DNA of 64,000 nucleotides, from assembly GCA_016928055.1 (NCBI GenBank), contig JAFGLM010000023.1:37464-101463 (forward strand), in the 5' to 3' direction. This stretch comes from Gammaproteobacteria bacterium. GTDB lineage: Bacteria; Pseudomonadota; Gammaproteobacteria; HTCC5015. Both the position numbers and the translations under genes were made by a program. The first letter of the stretch is position 1, and the number at the start of each line of letters is the position of its first letter. Of the stretch, positions 45,606 to 54,991 are shown one piece after another. A model generated the notes under the pieces. The model saw only the letters and a program-made list of their open reading frames with translations, searched no databases and was not told the DNA's origin.

Positions 45606-46259
45606 CTAGAAATCAAAAGCCTTGCTGACATCCAGATACATGTATGGACCGGGATCTCCATCGTCATATGACGCATCACCAATCGCGACCGAAACATCAA
45701 AACCATTGATTTCTCCGCCTGCTGAGAACTCAATGTAGTCGTACGAGCCAGCCGGATCATCATCAACATCAGTTGAACCGACCGTTACACCAAACACGTC
45801 GCCGCTTAAACCCAGAGCGATGTGCGTGTAATCAGTATCCACCGTGGGATCAGACTCTTCGTCATGCAGTTCGCCGAAATCTCCTTCAAAAGAAAAGATG
45901 CCCGCGCTAAACAAAAACTGCACTTCATCTTCATAATCTGATGTATAGGTATACTCATAGCGGTTGTAACCGACACTCCATGAATACGATTCCAGTTCCA
46001 TTCCATAACCAAAATAGAAATCCGTTTCCAGACCATCATTCGCTCCATCACCATCATCGATCACCCAGGTGCCGGCAAAAAAACCGTTAACATCATAATC
46101 AGCTCCGGCATAAACACCGGCATCGCCGAGATTGGCACCACGGAAATAGTAATCACTCACCAAACCAACATTGGCACTTGCACCCGCATTGGCAACTGAG
46201 CTTACGCCAGTTACACAAAGCATCACCAAGGCCAAAGCCGTTGCTCTTAACTTAAACAT
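45606..46259 (-). CDS. TorF-type putative porin
   Basis: A 217-residue outer-membrane beta-barrel protein with a signal peptide (MFKLRATALALVMLCVTGVSSVANAG). The mature part is rich in acidic and aromatic residues, with alternating strand patterns such as VGLVSDYYFRGANLGDAGVY and YMYLDVSKAFDF, and a C-terminal phenylalanine as usual for barrels. These TIGR02001/TorF proteins are found with glnK-amt in many proteobacteria; a role in nitrogen-compound passage is inferred. Upstream lie a sigma-54 promoter and an NtrC site, so nitrogen limitation should induce it. An AGGAG ribosome site precedes the start. Confidence 0.9.
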   Translation of the reverse strand: MFKLRATALALVMLCVTGVSSVANAGASANVGLVSDYYFRGANLGDAGVYAGADYDVNGFFAGTWVIDDGDGANDGLETDFYFGYGMELESYSWSVGYNRYEYTYTSDYEDEVQFLFSAGIFSFEGDFGELHDEESDPTVDTDYTHIALGLSGDVFGVTVGSTDVDDDPAGSYDYIEFSAGGEINGFDVSVAIGDASYDDGDPGPYMYLDVSKAFDF

Positions 46260-46307
46260 CTTTATTACTCCTGATTAAAGGTTATTAACAAAAGATGACT
46301 GCTCCAG

Positions 46308-46323
46308 AGCAGCCATCGTGCCA
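46308..46323 (-). promoter_or_regulatory. Sigma-54 promoter (-24/-12)
   Basis: On the minus strand the sequence is TGGCACGATGGCTGCT, matching TGGCAC-N5-TTGC with one mismatch; the essential GG and GC doublets are 10 bases apart. Transcription would begin about 12 bases downstream, leaving a leader of about 35-40 bases before the torF-like start at 46259. This is strong evidence for RpoN control of the nitrogen cluster. Confidence 0.85.
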
Positions 46324-46398
46324 ATACTGATTGGCTCTTATAAATCAACAACTTAAGTACATTTATTAGAACTACTGTGGAGCCTTGTACTATACATC

Positions 46399-46415
46399 TG
46401 CACCTGTACGGTGCA
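46399..46415. promoter_or_regulatory. NtrC-binding site
   Basis: TGCACC-TGTAC-GGTGCA is a perfect dyad that matches the NtrC consensus TGCACC-N5-GGTGCA. It lies about 80-105 bases upstream of the sigma-54 promoter at 46308-46323, the normal position of an enhancer. A weaker GGGTGCC half-site occurs about 20 bases further on (46429-46435), which could be a second, imperfect NtrC site. Confidence 0.85.
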
Positions 46416-46516
46416 AGCTGATCATTGCGGGTGCCCCGTTTTGATACTCGCTATTTTTCGTTTGATCGCTACAATGATTGAGCTTCCTTTGAACCTGAAC
46501 AGGGCTTTGCGCGAAA

Positions 46517-46771
46517 ATGATTGACACCAACACCCTTAATGACCTGACCGAAAAATTATCCCGTCTGTTACCGGCCGATTTGGGTATTTTGAAAAAGGAT
46601 CTGGAAAAAAATATTCGCGCCGTTTTGCACAGCACTTTTCAGAAACTGGATCTGGTAACCCGCGAAGAATTTGATGTGCAATCCGAGTTGCTGATACGAA
46701 CCCGCGAAAAACTGGAAGCGCTGGAAAAACAACTGACCAGGCTTGAGCAGGCTCGGCGCAAATCAAAATAA
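46517..46771 (+). CDS. ubiK: Ubiquinone biosynthesis accessory factor UbiK
   Basis: An 84-residue protein (BMFP/YqiC family) helping UbiJ in the aerobic ubiquinone assembly. It starts MIDTNTLNDLTEKLSRLLPADL, and the C-terminal half is a coiled coil, FDVQSELLIRTREKLEALEKQLTRLE, as in the trimeric family structure. It may also be described as a membrane-fusogenic coiled-coil protein. It is divergent from the torF-like gene. The ubiquinone hydroxylases it would support lie at 56941-59418. Confidence 0.93.
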   Translation: MIDTNTLNDLTEKLSRLLPADLGILKKDLEKNIRAVLHSTFQKLDLVTREEFDVQSELLIRTREKLEALEKQLTRLEQARRKSK

Positions 46772-46856
46772 ACCGCCTCTAATCCAAATAGGCGATATCC
46801 GTTACGCAACCACCTCGCTACAGTAGCCAGATAAAAAACAATCCAGGGTTACATCA

Positions 46857-48356
46857 ATGTCGTTGGCGGTTGTTTACAGTCGTGCGTTAGCGGGAATCAA
46901 TGCACCACTGGTTACTGTTGAAGTGCATGTTGCCGGAGGCTTGCCTTCGATGTCGATCGTCGGCCTGCCGGAGTTAGCCGTGCGTGAAAGCAAAGACCGG
47001 GTGCGTGCTGCGATCCTGAATGCCAACTTTGAATTCCCCCCCCGACGCATTACCGTCAATCTGGCGCCGGCTGACCTACCGAAAGAAGGCGGCCGATTTG
47101 ATCTGGCCATCGCAATGGGCGTGCTCGCCGCGTCCGACCAGATACCTGTTGAAGCCTTAGCCGATTATGAATTCATCGGTGAACTGGCGTTGGGTGGTAA
47201 ATTACGGCGCGTAAGAGGATGCTTGCCCACCGCGCTGCAATGTGCAAAGGCAAAACGAAGTTTGATTGTACCGCCGGAGAATGCCGCTGAGGCGGCGTTA
47301 GCCAAATCCTGTCGGGTGATTCCGGCTAAATCACTGTTACAGGTCTGCAATCACATCAATCACCTTCACACATTACCTGATTACAGAGGCGCCTCTCCCG
47401 CATTAAATACTCATTACGATATCGATCTGTCCGACGTGAAAGGTCAGGCACACGCCAAGCGCGCTCTGGAATTGGCAGCGGCCGGTGAACATAACCTTTT
47501 AATGATCGGACCACCGGGCACCGGTAAAACCATGCTGGCCAGCCGCTTACCCACCATACTGCCGGCCATGAGTGAACAGGAAGCGTTGGAAACAGCCGCC
47601 ATCATGTCGATTAGCGATGAAGGTTTTTGTTTTGAAAACTGGGCACAACGCCGTTATCGCGCGCCACATCATACAGCGTCGGCGGTAGCATTGGTGGGCG
47701 GCGGTGCTACACCGAGACCCGGCGAAGTTTCGCTGGCGCACAACGGCGTGCTGTTTCTTGATGAACTGCCGGAACATAACCGCAGTGTACTGGATGTTTT
47801 ACGCGAACCGATGGAACGAGGGCGCATTGTTATTTCACGCGCTGCGCGACAAGCTGAATTTCCGGCACGTTTTCAAATGATCGCGGCTATGAATCCCTGT
47901 CCCTGTGGATTTTATGGCGACCCCAAAGGTGAGTGCCGTTGCACACCCGATCAAATCAGTCGCTATCGAAATAAAGTTTCCGGTCCCGTACTGGATCGTA
48001 TCGATATGCACATCCCGGTGCCGCGCTTGCCACGCGATCAACTGCAGCAGCGTGAACATCACGCAGAAAGCAGTTTAGTCATACGTAAACGTGTTGCGGA
48101 GTGTCGACAACGGCAACTGAATCGTAATGGCGTTGCCAATGCCCGCATGACACACAAGCAGATTCAACAACATTGCCAACTGGATGACGCAACAGAGAAT
48201 CTTCTCAGTACGGCGATTGAAAAACTGGGATTGTCCGCCCGAGGCTATGACCGAATTCTAAAAGTCGCACGCACCATTGCGGACATGGAAGGAATTGAAC
48301 AGATCCAAAGAGCCCATATCAGTGAAGCAATCGGTTATCGAACGCTGGATCGATAG
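46857..48356 (+). CDS. comM: YifB-family Mg chelatase-like AAA ATPase (ComM)
   Basis: A 499-residue AAA+ ATPase; ComM helicases promote branch migration during natural transformation. It begins MSLAVVYSRALAGINAPLVTVEVHV, has the family segment GLPSMSIVGLPELAVRESKDRVRAAI, Walker A in MIGPPGTGKTMLASRLPTIL, Walker B LFLDELPEHNRSVLDVL, and the zinc-like CPCGFYGDPKGECRCTPDQI of the magnesium chelatase fold. The C-terminal helical part RAHISEAIGYRTLDR is intact. It is often adjacent to ubiK, as here, where the gap is 85 bases. Confidence 0.95.
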   Translation: MSLAVVYSRALAGINAPLVTVEVHVAGGLPSMSIVGLPELAVRESKDRVRAAILNANFEFPPRRITVNLAPADLPKEGGRFDLAIAMGVLAASDQIPVEALADYEFIGELALGGKLRRVRGCLPTALQCAKAKRSLIVPPENAAEAALAKSCRVIPAKSLLQVCNHINHLHTLPDYRGASPALNTHYDIDLSDVKGQAHAKRALELAAAGEHNLLMIGPPGTGKTMLASRLPTILPAMSEQEALETAAIMSISDEGFCFENWAQRRYRAPHHTASAVALVGGGATPRPGEVSLAHNGVLFLDELPEHNRSVLDVLREPMERGRIVISRAARQAEFPARFQMIAAMNPCPCGFYGDPKGECRCTPDQISRYRNKVSGPVLDRIDMHIPVPRLPRDQLQQREHHAESSLVIRKRVAECRQRQLNRNGVANARMTHKQIQQHCQLDDATENLLSTAIEKLGLSARGYDRILKVARTIADMEGIEQIQRAHISEAIGYRTLDR

Positions 48357-48400
48357 CGGGTTATCAAGGAGGAACCGGCAAAAAACGAATGGTCACGTAC

Positions 48401-48430
48401 TTGACTGTATTCCATTATGGAACCATAATG
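48401..48430 (+). promoter_or_regulatory. Promoter with overlapping operator of the toxin-antitoxin pair
   Basis: TTGACT (48401-48406) and CATAAT (48424-48429) are spaced by 17 bases, a good sigma-70 promoter. The perfect dyad CATTATGG (48413-48420) / CCATAATG (48423-48430) with spacer AA overlaps the -10 element. The arrangement fits autorepression by the ribbon-helix-helix antitoxin, or by the complex, 27 bases before its start codon. Confidence 0.75.
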
Positions 48431-48456
48431 CAACCACTTTTTAGCCGGAGACACCC

Positions 48457-48699
48457 ATGCCCGCCCTGACCATTAAAAATATTCCAGATGATCTTTACCG
48501 GGAACTCAAACATATCGCGGAACAACATCAAAGAAGCATTAACAGCGAAGTCATCATGTGCCTGCAAAACACGCTGTTGCCAAAAAGGACTTCACCAGAA
48601 GACCGGCTACAAAATATACGCGCACTGCGCTCCCGGGTCCGAAACAGTGCCGTTTCGCTCAAGGATATCGACCAGGCTATTAATGAAGGCAGACCATGA
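48457..48699 (+). CDS. FitA-type ribbon-helix-helix antitoxin
   Basis: An 80-residue antitoxin of the Arc/FitA family. The N-terminal strand and helices MPALTIKNIPDDLYRELKHIAEQHQRSINSEV are the DNA-binding ribbon-helix-helix; the C-terminal half should bind and block the toxin's active site. The last codons overlap the toxin start by 4 bases (ATGA-type overlap), a sign of translational coupling. The upstream dyad overlapping a promoter fits autoregulation. Confidence 0.92.
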   Translation: MPALTIKNIPDDLYRELKHIAEQHQRSINSEVIMCLQNTLLPKRTSPEDRLQNIRALRSRVRNSAVSLKDIDQAINEGRP

Positions 48700-49106
48700 T
48701 TGTTGTCGATACCAACGTTATTTCCTATTTACTGCTCCCCACACCGTTTTCAGACTCGGCCGATGCGCTCTTTAAAGCGGACTCAGACTGGCTGGCCCCA
48801 ACACTCTGGAAAAGCGAGTTCCGTAATGTGCTGGCGCTCTATATACGAAAGGGAATTTTGACGCTTGAAGACGCATTGCCGATTCAGGAAGAGGCTGAGT
48901 CCCTGATGGCGCAAAACGAATATGATGTTTCTTCTTCGCAAATTCTCGCGTTAGCGAAGGAAAGCCTCTGCTCAGCCTACGACTGTGAATTCATTGCACT
49001 GGCACAGCAACTGCAAATGCCGCTTATTACCGAAGATAAAAAAGTACTGAATGCATTCCCGACTACTGCACTGTCAATTTCGGACTTCCTGCGACGATCA
49101 TGGTAA
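48696..49106 (+). CDS. PIN-domain ribonuclease toxin (VapC/FitB-like)
   Basis: A 136-residue PIN-domain RNase. The acidic metal-binding residues appear intact: D5 in IVVDTNVISYLL, E41 in WKSEFRNVL, D96 in SAYDCEFIALA and D114 in ITEDKKVLNAF. VapC-type enzymes cleave specific tRNAs or rRNA; the target here cannot be told. Coupled to the preceding FitA-type antitoxin gene by a 4-base overlap. The pair lies between a core gene (comM) and a TPS cassette, which is consistent with acquisition by transfer. Confidence 0.92.
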   Translation: MIVVDTNVISYLLLPTPFSDSADALFKADSDWLAPTLWKSEFRNVLALYIRKGILTLEDALPIQEEAESLMAQNEYDVSSSQILALAKESLCSAYDCEFIALAQQLQMPLITEDKKVLNAFPTTALSISDFLRRSW

Positions 49107-49130
49107 AAACCAGTCGCATTTTTAATCTTG

Positions 49131-52100
49131 CTAAGCGCAATTCGCTGTGGCTTTACGTCGCTTATCTTCCTGTTGCTTTTTCTCTCTTTCCTTTTGCAAC
49201 ATCCTGTAACGCTTCTGATCGATAACGATCAGTTCTTTCACATTCTCTTCCTGTTTATCAGTCAGAATTCTAATATCCTTAGTCGGTGTCGCTGTTTCGT
49301 AAGGCGTTTTAACCATGACCGTACCCACGCCGTCGGTACGAAGGCGCGGGATAAGAACGAAAGACGAGGGATAGGTACGAATAGTCACCGTAGCAGGGCT
49401 ACCGGTAATTAAATCATAGGTCAGCGGTAAAGAACGATCACCGATACCGCCACGATAAGTTGAATCGAGACGAAAGATCAAATTACCATCTAGCGCCAAA
49501 GTACCGTTGACATCAAGGCTGTCATAAGCAAAACCGGCGCCGCTAGCTACCTCACCATACACATCAGAACCTCTGAAATTCAACAACAGAGCACTATCAG
49601 TGCCCATAGTAAGATTGCCGTTGACAGTCAAGACGCCATATTGATTAACACCGTTTGCATCGACGTATCCCGGTGATATTAGACCACCGGCATTATTTAT
49701 AGACGCATTAATAGTGCCGTCTCCATTTAGAGCTCCACCTAGCAAATTAACGTCACCGGTCACATTCATCGTTGCCGAATTACGCAATGATGTAAGCCCA
49801 GTGGTTTGACTATATCCGCTGGCAAAATCCGTTACACCTGCGGGCAGGCTGCCGAGACTAGTCAGGTAAACTCTGCCATTGTTATTAAATACTGGACTTA
49901 TGCTCTGGTTAGTTTCACTAACAACCGTAAACAATCCACCGGTCTGGTTATTAATTGTGCCAGTACCATTAATGTTGCCATCACCAGTCCACACAACATT
50001 ACCGACATTATTTAAAACATTATTAACAGTCAGCGCATCAGCAACATTCATCGTGCCGCCGGTTACCGAAAATGTATTATTGAAAACCGTTGCGCCGTCT
50101 AACTGTAAAATGCCGCCCGCTAAAGTGGTCGTGCCGCCGCTGGCAAACTGCAGAGTACCACCGGTTGATTGCATCACAATATTATTATCAGTAGCAGCCG
50201 GGCCACCGACAATAATATTGTCAGCAGCATTTAAATTAACTCCGGCAGTTGATGATAAATCAGTGTTAACAAATATATCGCCGGAAGTGGTTGTGGATAA
50301 TGCGATAGCACCATTAGTCGCCGTTACCGTTCCATTAATATTTAAATCGCCACTATTATTAACAATCTGAATATTGCCCGCACCGAGATTATCGATACTA
50401 CCGGGAATGACCGTTAAATCAGTGCCGTTATTTAAGATGTTAATACCGCCAGTGCCATTTGTTATATCCAGCTGGCTTACCTGTGTTTCCAGTGCATTGG
50501 TTGTGCCAATACCGCTAGTGGTGGTGATTTCCAGTAAATTGGCAGCAATATCCACCGAGCTCATCATGCCATTATCAACTCGCGCTGCATTGATGCGTAC
50601 CAGATCAGCACCGGTAATTCCGGTTCCTGCTGATACCTGGAAATCAACAAGGCCACTTGCCGTTATAAGTAAATCCTGAGAACCGGTTAATGCCACTTCA
50701 CTACCAACAGTGATGTTATTAATGTTGCTGGCGGCGCCACCGATAGCAATGGTATTTGCTATGGTATCAAGCCCGATTACATCGCTGCCCAGCGCCCAGT
50801 TGCCAGAAGTTGCTCTATTGAGGGTTGTTTGCGCCAGAGCGCCTGCGTCGATTGTGCCGCCGATCGACTGAAAAGTATTCGCTTGAATCAGAATATTTTC
50901 CGCTGAGCCGGCATTAGTTATATCACCATTGTTCCCCACGCCACCGGCTGAAGCAACTAGCGCAACGCCACCACTATCAGTTATCGTTCCCAAATTAACA
51001 ACGTTGCCAGTTGTGCTACCCAACAATGTACCACCACCATTGCCAGTAACACTTGCATTATTGGTAACATTCTCCACCGCCGTAATAAATGAACCAAAAG
51101 AAGCATTGTGCGTAAAATCACCATCAATCGCGATACCACCGCCCAGCTCTTGGATAATGGTTGAATAACCAGTCGCATTGTTTGTACCGCCAAGCAACGA
51201 TAATATAAAACGCGCGCCAATATTATTGTTGATGCGTACAGCTCCTTCACCGGAATTATTAAAACTTAATGCACTGACCTGGCTGTCTATGTTTATGCCA
51301 CCAGCGGCTAGCACATTCAGTGTAGCACCAACAACATCAATATCGCCGGTGGAGTTATTGATTATTTCACCAGAAGGCGCTTGCAGTGTGATAACACCTC
51401 CAGATCTATTTATCGCCGTTAATCCCGCACCCTGAACAAACTGAATATTCTGATCAGTTCTCAATGTAATATTATTTATGCTTATATCTTCCGGTGTTTC
51501 GTCAATGCTGATATCGCCACCACTGACCTCAACAGTTAATGCATTAGCACCGATATTAAAAAAATTCGTGTCTGTAACTTGACCCGCTCCCGGTGCGCCA
51601 CCCAGTCCGACAGATCGCCCAAAAGCCAGTGTGACATCGGAAGCATTAATATACGATCCACCCTGAATATCAATGATGCCGTTCTGCGCGATCAGATTGA
51701 TTGTGCCGGTACCACTTTGCACAAAAGCAACATTACCCTCATCGACCAGCGTAATATTCCCATTGTTTGTTACAAAATTGATATGTCCATCGTTGGAATT
51801 AACCGAAGCGCCTGCCTGCACTGCTATACCGGCAGGAGCAGTGAATAAAATGTCACCACCACCGCTACTGATGCCACTTACAAGGTTGATAAAACCGCCC
51901 GTGCCATCGCCATTTCGATCCGCAAGAAAATCAAGCTTTAAATTCGCACCACTGTTAACAATACCCCCATAAACGACAATATCTCCATCTGCCAACACCG
52001 TAAACGTTGCGTTGGCAATAAGAGATAGATCCAGGGAGTCACTAAAAGTAACGTTGCCTGGATCACTGCCCGAACCAACAGTATCGATCGTGACATTATT

Positions 52101-53516
52101 GCCCGCATTAAGAGCGGTTGCTAACGTTGCTGCAGTAATATATGAATCATTTGCAACCGCCGTGAAAACCGGGCCATTTAGAATTTGTGGTCCAGAGGTT
52201 GGATTACCCTGGATTGAAATATTAAACGGATCCAGCAACCAGGTACCACCATCACCAAACGCTGATGACACATCCGGCGTTGCCGTGACATCCAGGTAAT
52301 GTCCGGATGTTTCAACAAAACCACCGTTACCAAAACCCGTCGCACGTGCGCTGATCTGACCGTATACGCGTGCCGCATCCGTGCCCCATACAATCACACG
52401 ACCACCATCACCTGAGTCTTCAGCATCCGCTGCAATGCTTACATCTGCACCCACAAAAGTAGCGCTGGCATTTTGTACATCAGGATTTTCTCCACGATAA
52501 TCACCACCGATTAGGATTTCACCGCCGCCCGTTGCACCTGATGCATCTACCGATGCGTTATCGCTTAGCCCCACATACTCGCCCAGCAGTTTTATATCCC
52601 CGCCGTTAGCTTCGACACCAATGGCTTCAATATCACCGGAGACTAGTGTCGTTCCGGTTTTACTCTGCACGGTGATATCACCGCCTGTATTGCCACTTGC
52701 GCTGATCAACGCATTTTCAGAAATATCTATGTCAGACTGCGCCTGCAAAACGATATTGCCGGTACTGTCCGTGCCAATGCTGGTGGCTGCAATAACACCT
52801 TCATGCTTGATGTTGCCGGCAAATACACCAACACTGCCTTTTTCGGCAATCAGTTCGCCGAGATTTAATACGCTGTTGTCAGGCGCCTGAATTTCAAATT
52901 CAATACCAGCCAGATCAATACTGCTAATGGTGACTTTTTCACCTGCGGCTAACAGAATGTTGCCGTCTTCAACACTCAAAACGCCGTGATTTTCGATCTG
53001 TGGCGCAACCAAAATAATTTCACCACCAGCACCCGCAGTGACAAAACCCCGGTTAACGATCGCTCCGGCGTCGTTACCGGCAAAATTTAAACGTTGATCT
53101 AAAAAATCCTGATTACTAATATCCAGCGTAGATGCAACAAAACTGGCCGTATTGATAACAGCATGCTCACCAATCACAATTCCATTGCTGTTTATAAGAA
53201 ATACATGCCCGTTGGAACTCAGATTGCCCAGCAGACTGGAAACATCCGGACCGGTTACACGATTTAACACCGCATTACTGGCGGAAGCCTGATTGAAGCG
53301 CGTGGTTTCATTCTGACCGATACTAAAACTCTGCCAGTTGATAATGGAGTTACTGGTGCTATCGACCTGCAATATACCGGCGGCGGGGCTGGAAATCTGT
53401 GCATCACCGTGCACTACGGTTGCACCAGAAGGATTGGCTGATACGGGTGTGGCAGACGCTAAAATACAAGCAGCACTGCATAATGTATAAACCATTTTGA
53501 TGGAAGTTCGGCGCAT
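49131..53516 (-). CDS. Two-partner secretion adhesin (TpsA, filamentous hemagglutinin-like)
   Basis: A large secreted protein of about 1461 residues. I choose ATG 53516, preceded by GGAG; an ATG at 53531 would add five residues. The signal peptide (MRRTSIKMVYTLCSAACILASATPVSA) is followed by the TPS domain (about 30-270) with ATVVHGDAQISS, NVLNRVTG-like and FLINSNGIVIGEHAVINTAS. A long repetitive part rich in N, G, T and V fits a right-handed beta-helix. The end is an unusual charged helix (ELIVIDQKRYRMLQKEREKK) closing in ATANCA, with the only cysteine I see in the mature chain. It is the third gene of the tpsB-fecR-tpsA set and would be exported through the partner at 54992-56701. Confidence 0.92.
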   Translation of the reverse strand: MRRTSIKMVYTLCSAACILASATPVSANPSGATVVHGDAQISSPAAGILQVDSTSNSIINWQSFSIGQNETTRFNQASASNAVLNRVTGPDVSSLLGNLSSNGHVFLINSNGIVIGEHAVINTASFVASTLDISNQDFLDQRLNFAGNDAGAIVNRGFVTAGAGGEIILVAPQIENHGVLSVEDGNILLAAGEKVTISSIDLAGIEFEIQAPDNSVLNLGELIAEKGSVGVFAGNIKHEGVIAATSIGTDSTGNIVLQAQSDIDISENALISASGNTGGDITVQSKTGTTLVSGDIEAIGVEANGGDIKLLGEYVGLSDNASVDASGATGGGEILIGGDYRGENPDVQNASATFVGADVSIAADAEDSGDGGRVIVWGTDAARVYGQISARATGFGNGGFVETSGHYLDVTATPDVSSAFGDGGTWLLDPFNISIQGNPTSGPQILNGPVFTAVANDSYITAATLATALNAGNNVTIDTVGSGSDPGNVTFSDSLDLSLIANATFTVLADGDIVVYGGIVNSGANLKLDFLADRNGDGTGGFINLVSGISSGGGDILFTAPAGIAVQAGASVNSNDGHINFVTNNGNITLVDEGNVAFVQSGTGTINLIAQNGIIDIQGGSYINASDVTLAFGRSVGLGGAPGAGQVTDTNFFNIGANALTVEVSGGDISIDETPEDISINNITLRTDQNIQFVQGAGLTAINRSGGVITLQAPSGEIINNSTGDIDVVGATLNVLAAGGINIDSQVSALSFNNSGEGAVRINNNIGARFILSLLGGTNNATGYSTIIQELGGGIAIDGDFTHNASFGSFITAVENVTNNASVTGNGGGTLLGSTTGNVVNLGTITDSGGVALVASAGGVGNNGDITNAGSAENILIQANTFQSIGGTIDAGALAQTTLNRATSGNWALGSDVIGLDTIANTIAIGGAASNINNITVGSEVALTGSQDLLITASGLVDFQVSAGTGITGADLVRINAARVDNGMMSSVDIAANLLEITTTSGIGTTNALETQVSQLDITNGTGGINILNNGTDLTVIPGSIDNLGAGNIQIVNNSGDLNINGTVTATNGAIALSTTTSGDIFVNTDLSSTAGVNLNAADNIIVGGPAATDNNIVMQSTGGTLQFASGGTTTLAGGILQLDGATVFNNTFSVTGGTMNVADALTVNNVLNNVGNVVWTGDGNINGTGTINNQTGGLFTVVSETNQSISPVFNNNGRVYLTSLGSLPAGVTDFASGYSQTTGLTSLRNSATMNVTGDVNLLGGALNGDGTINASINNAGGLISPGYVDANGVNQYGVLTVNGNLTMGTDSALLLNFRGSDVYGEVASGAGFAYDSLDVNGTLALDGNLIFRLDSTYRGGIGDRSLPLTYDLITGSPATVTIRTYPSSFVLIPRLRTDGVGTVMVKTPYETATPTKDIRILTDKQEENVKELIVIDQKRYRMLQKEREKKQQEDKRRKATANCA

Positions 53517-53543
53517 GATTAAGTTCTCCATACTAGCCCTGGG

Positions 53544-54989
53544 CTAAAGTTCACATTCGAAATTCTTTTGTGGCTGATCCAGCGCATCCAGCAAACGATA
53601 GACACTGGGATTAAAATCAGCCGGTTTCGGGAATGGATCATTTCTGATGATTTCAGGAATGAAATTCAGTTTTTGCGTGTCGCGATCCGCAAAGCCGGTA
53701 AAACTGGAATCGCCCTTAAGCAGGCGTGTTTTGTTGACTTCGACTTCGCCGGAATAGACTGCCACATAGAGACCTGATTTTGTATCAGGCTGCTTGAGCT
53801 GCTCGCTAAACAACTTATCCGGATCGGCAATAACCTTATCCGGCTGTGGGAAAGGATTCTTCAACATAAAGCTCGGTACAGTTTTCAGTATCAGTGGCTG
53901 AGCATTGATACCGGTCAAAAAGGCTGCTTTGTTTTCCTGTAGCGCAATTCGTTTCCCCTGCACACCCAGTTCAATTTCACCGGACCAGACATAGGCATAC
54001 ATACCATTTGCAGGTAATGATTGCGCATACGCCGAACGCATAAGGAACCCCAGTACACGATCTACGACATTTTCGGGTTGCCACTGATACGCAACAGGCT
54101 CAGAACAACGGCCCTTACAGAGCAAATCAAAGCCCGTGCCGCGAATACCGATTGTTGCCACCGGTGTTCGCATTTCATATTTATCGGCTGATAACTTACC
54201 GATCAATCCGCTGACTGCCCGCAAACCACCCTGGAGTAACTCCAGCACCGACTTATTGTTATCAGCATTCTCTTTGTCATATTGATAATCGCGAATAATA
54301 AATTCCGTTCGCGGTTGCAGGGTAACGCGTGAATTATCCGGAAATACCAGCACCGCAATCCCGTCTCGACCCGATACCAGTCTATCGCCGCTGTTGATAT
54401 CGACACCCGTCTTAACCGGCAGTCGACCGCCGCCCGTTTGTGACATGGAAACCTGGCCACGCGCAAATACCACACGCGCAGAATTTAATACAGGAGCAGC
54501 GGGTTTTTTGTTTTCATCAAGTTCTTCGCAGTCACCCTGGCATAAGCGCGCATCAAACTCCGTACCACGGATGCCCATGGTGGCAACAGGTGTTTCAAGT
54601 TTGTAGCCGCTCTTATTAAATTTACTGATAAATCCGGTAACCGCCCGCACACCACCTTTAAACAATCGAAGTACGGCGCTGGCATTAGAATTTTGCCTGG
54701 CATTAATGTCTTCCACCACAAACTGCGTATTAGGACGCAAAGTCAGACGACTGCCGTCCCCCAGACGAATCACAGCAAAGCTACGACTACTGGTTGAAAG
54801 TATCTCGCCCTGATAGAAACGCTGCCCTTTACCGATAATGCGGGCCGGTTGTGTACCGCGTTGAGCCGTAGCAGCACCTTTTGCGAACTCCACTTCTCCA
54901 GCTGCGTCGCCTTGCGCAAAAGCATTGCCGCAACATACAAAGAATAAGCAAACCAGTACAAATTTTGAATTTAGTGTTTGTTTAAACAT
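53544..54989 (-). CDS. Tandem FecR-domain protein of the TPS operon
   Basis: A 481-residue protein with a signal peptide (KFVLVCLFFVCCGNAFAQG). It contains two successive FecR domains: one at about 30-150 (GQRFYQGEILSTSSRSFAVI ... TPVATMGIRGTEFD), one at about 175-305 (TGVDINSGDRLVSGRDGIAV ... TPVATIGIRGTGFD), each ending in the same VATxGIRGTxFD motif. A less structured part of about 175 residues follows, with repeated SGEIELG/SGEVEV-like strands. Cysteine pairs follow each motif (CQGDC, CKGRC). It lacks a FecA-interacting arrangement, since no FecI or FecA gene is nearby. It lies between tpsB and tpsA in one operon (gaps 2 and 27 bases). Confidence 0.85.
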   Translation of the reverse strand: MFKQTLNSKFVLVCLFFVCCGNAFAQGDAAGEVEFAKGAATAQRGTQPARIIGKGQRFYQGEILSTSSRSFAVIRLGDGSRLTLRPNTQFVVEDINARQNSNASAVLRLFKGGVRAVTGFISKFNKSGYKLETPVATMGIRGTEFDARLCQGDCEELDENKKPAAPVLNSARVVFARGQVSMSQTGGGRLPVKTGVDINSGDRLVSGRDGIAVLVFPDNSRVTLQPRTEFIIRDYQYDKENADNNKSVLELLQGGLRAVSGLIGKLSADKYEMRTPVATIGIRGTGFDLLCKGRCSEPVAYQWQPENVVDRVLGFLMRSAYAQSLPANGMYAYVWSGEIELGVQGKRIALQENKAAFLTGINAQPLILKTVPSFMLKNPFPQPDKVIADPDKLFSEQLKQPDTKSGLYVAVYSGEVEVNKTRLLKGDSSFTGFADRDTQKLNFIPEIIRNDPFPKPADFNPSVYRLLDALDQPQKNFECEL

Positions 54990-54991
54990 TT

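Noticed and set aside
49879..50370. Long plus-strand reading frames (163 residues and others) opposite tpsA
   Set aside because: Low-complexity translations opposite a repetitive beta-helix gene; typical shadow frames with no ribosome site or family match.
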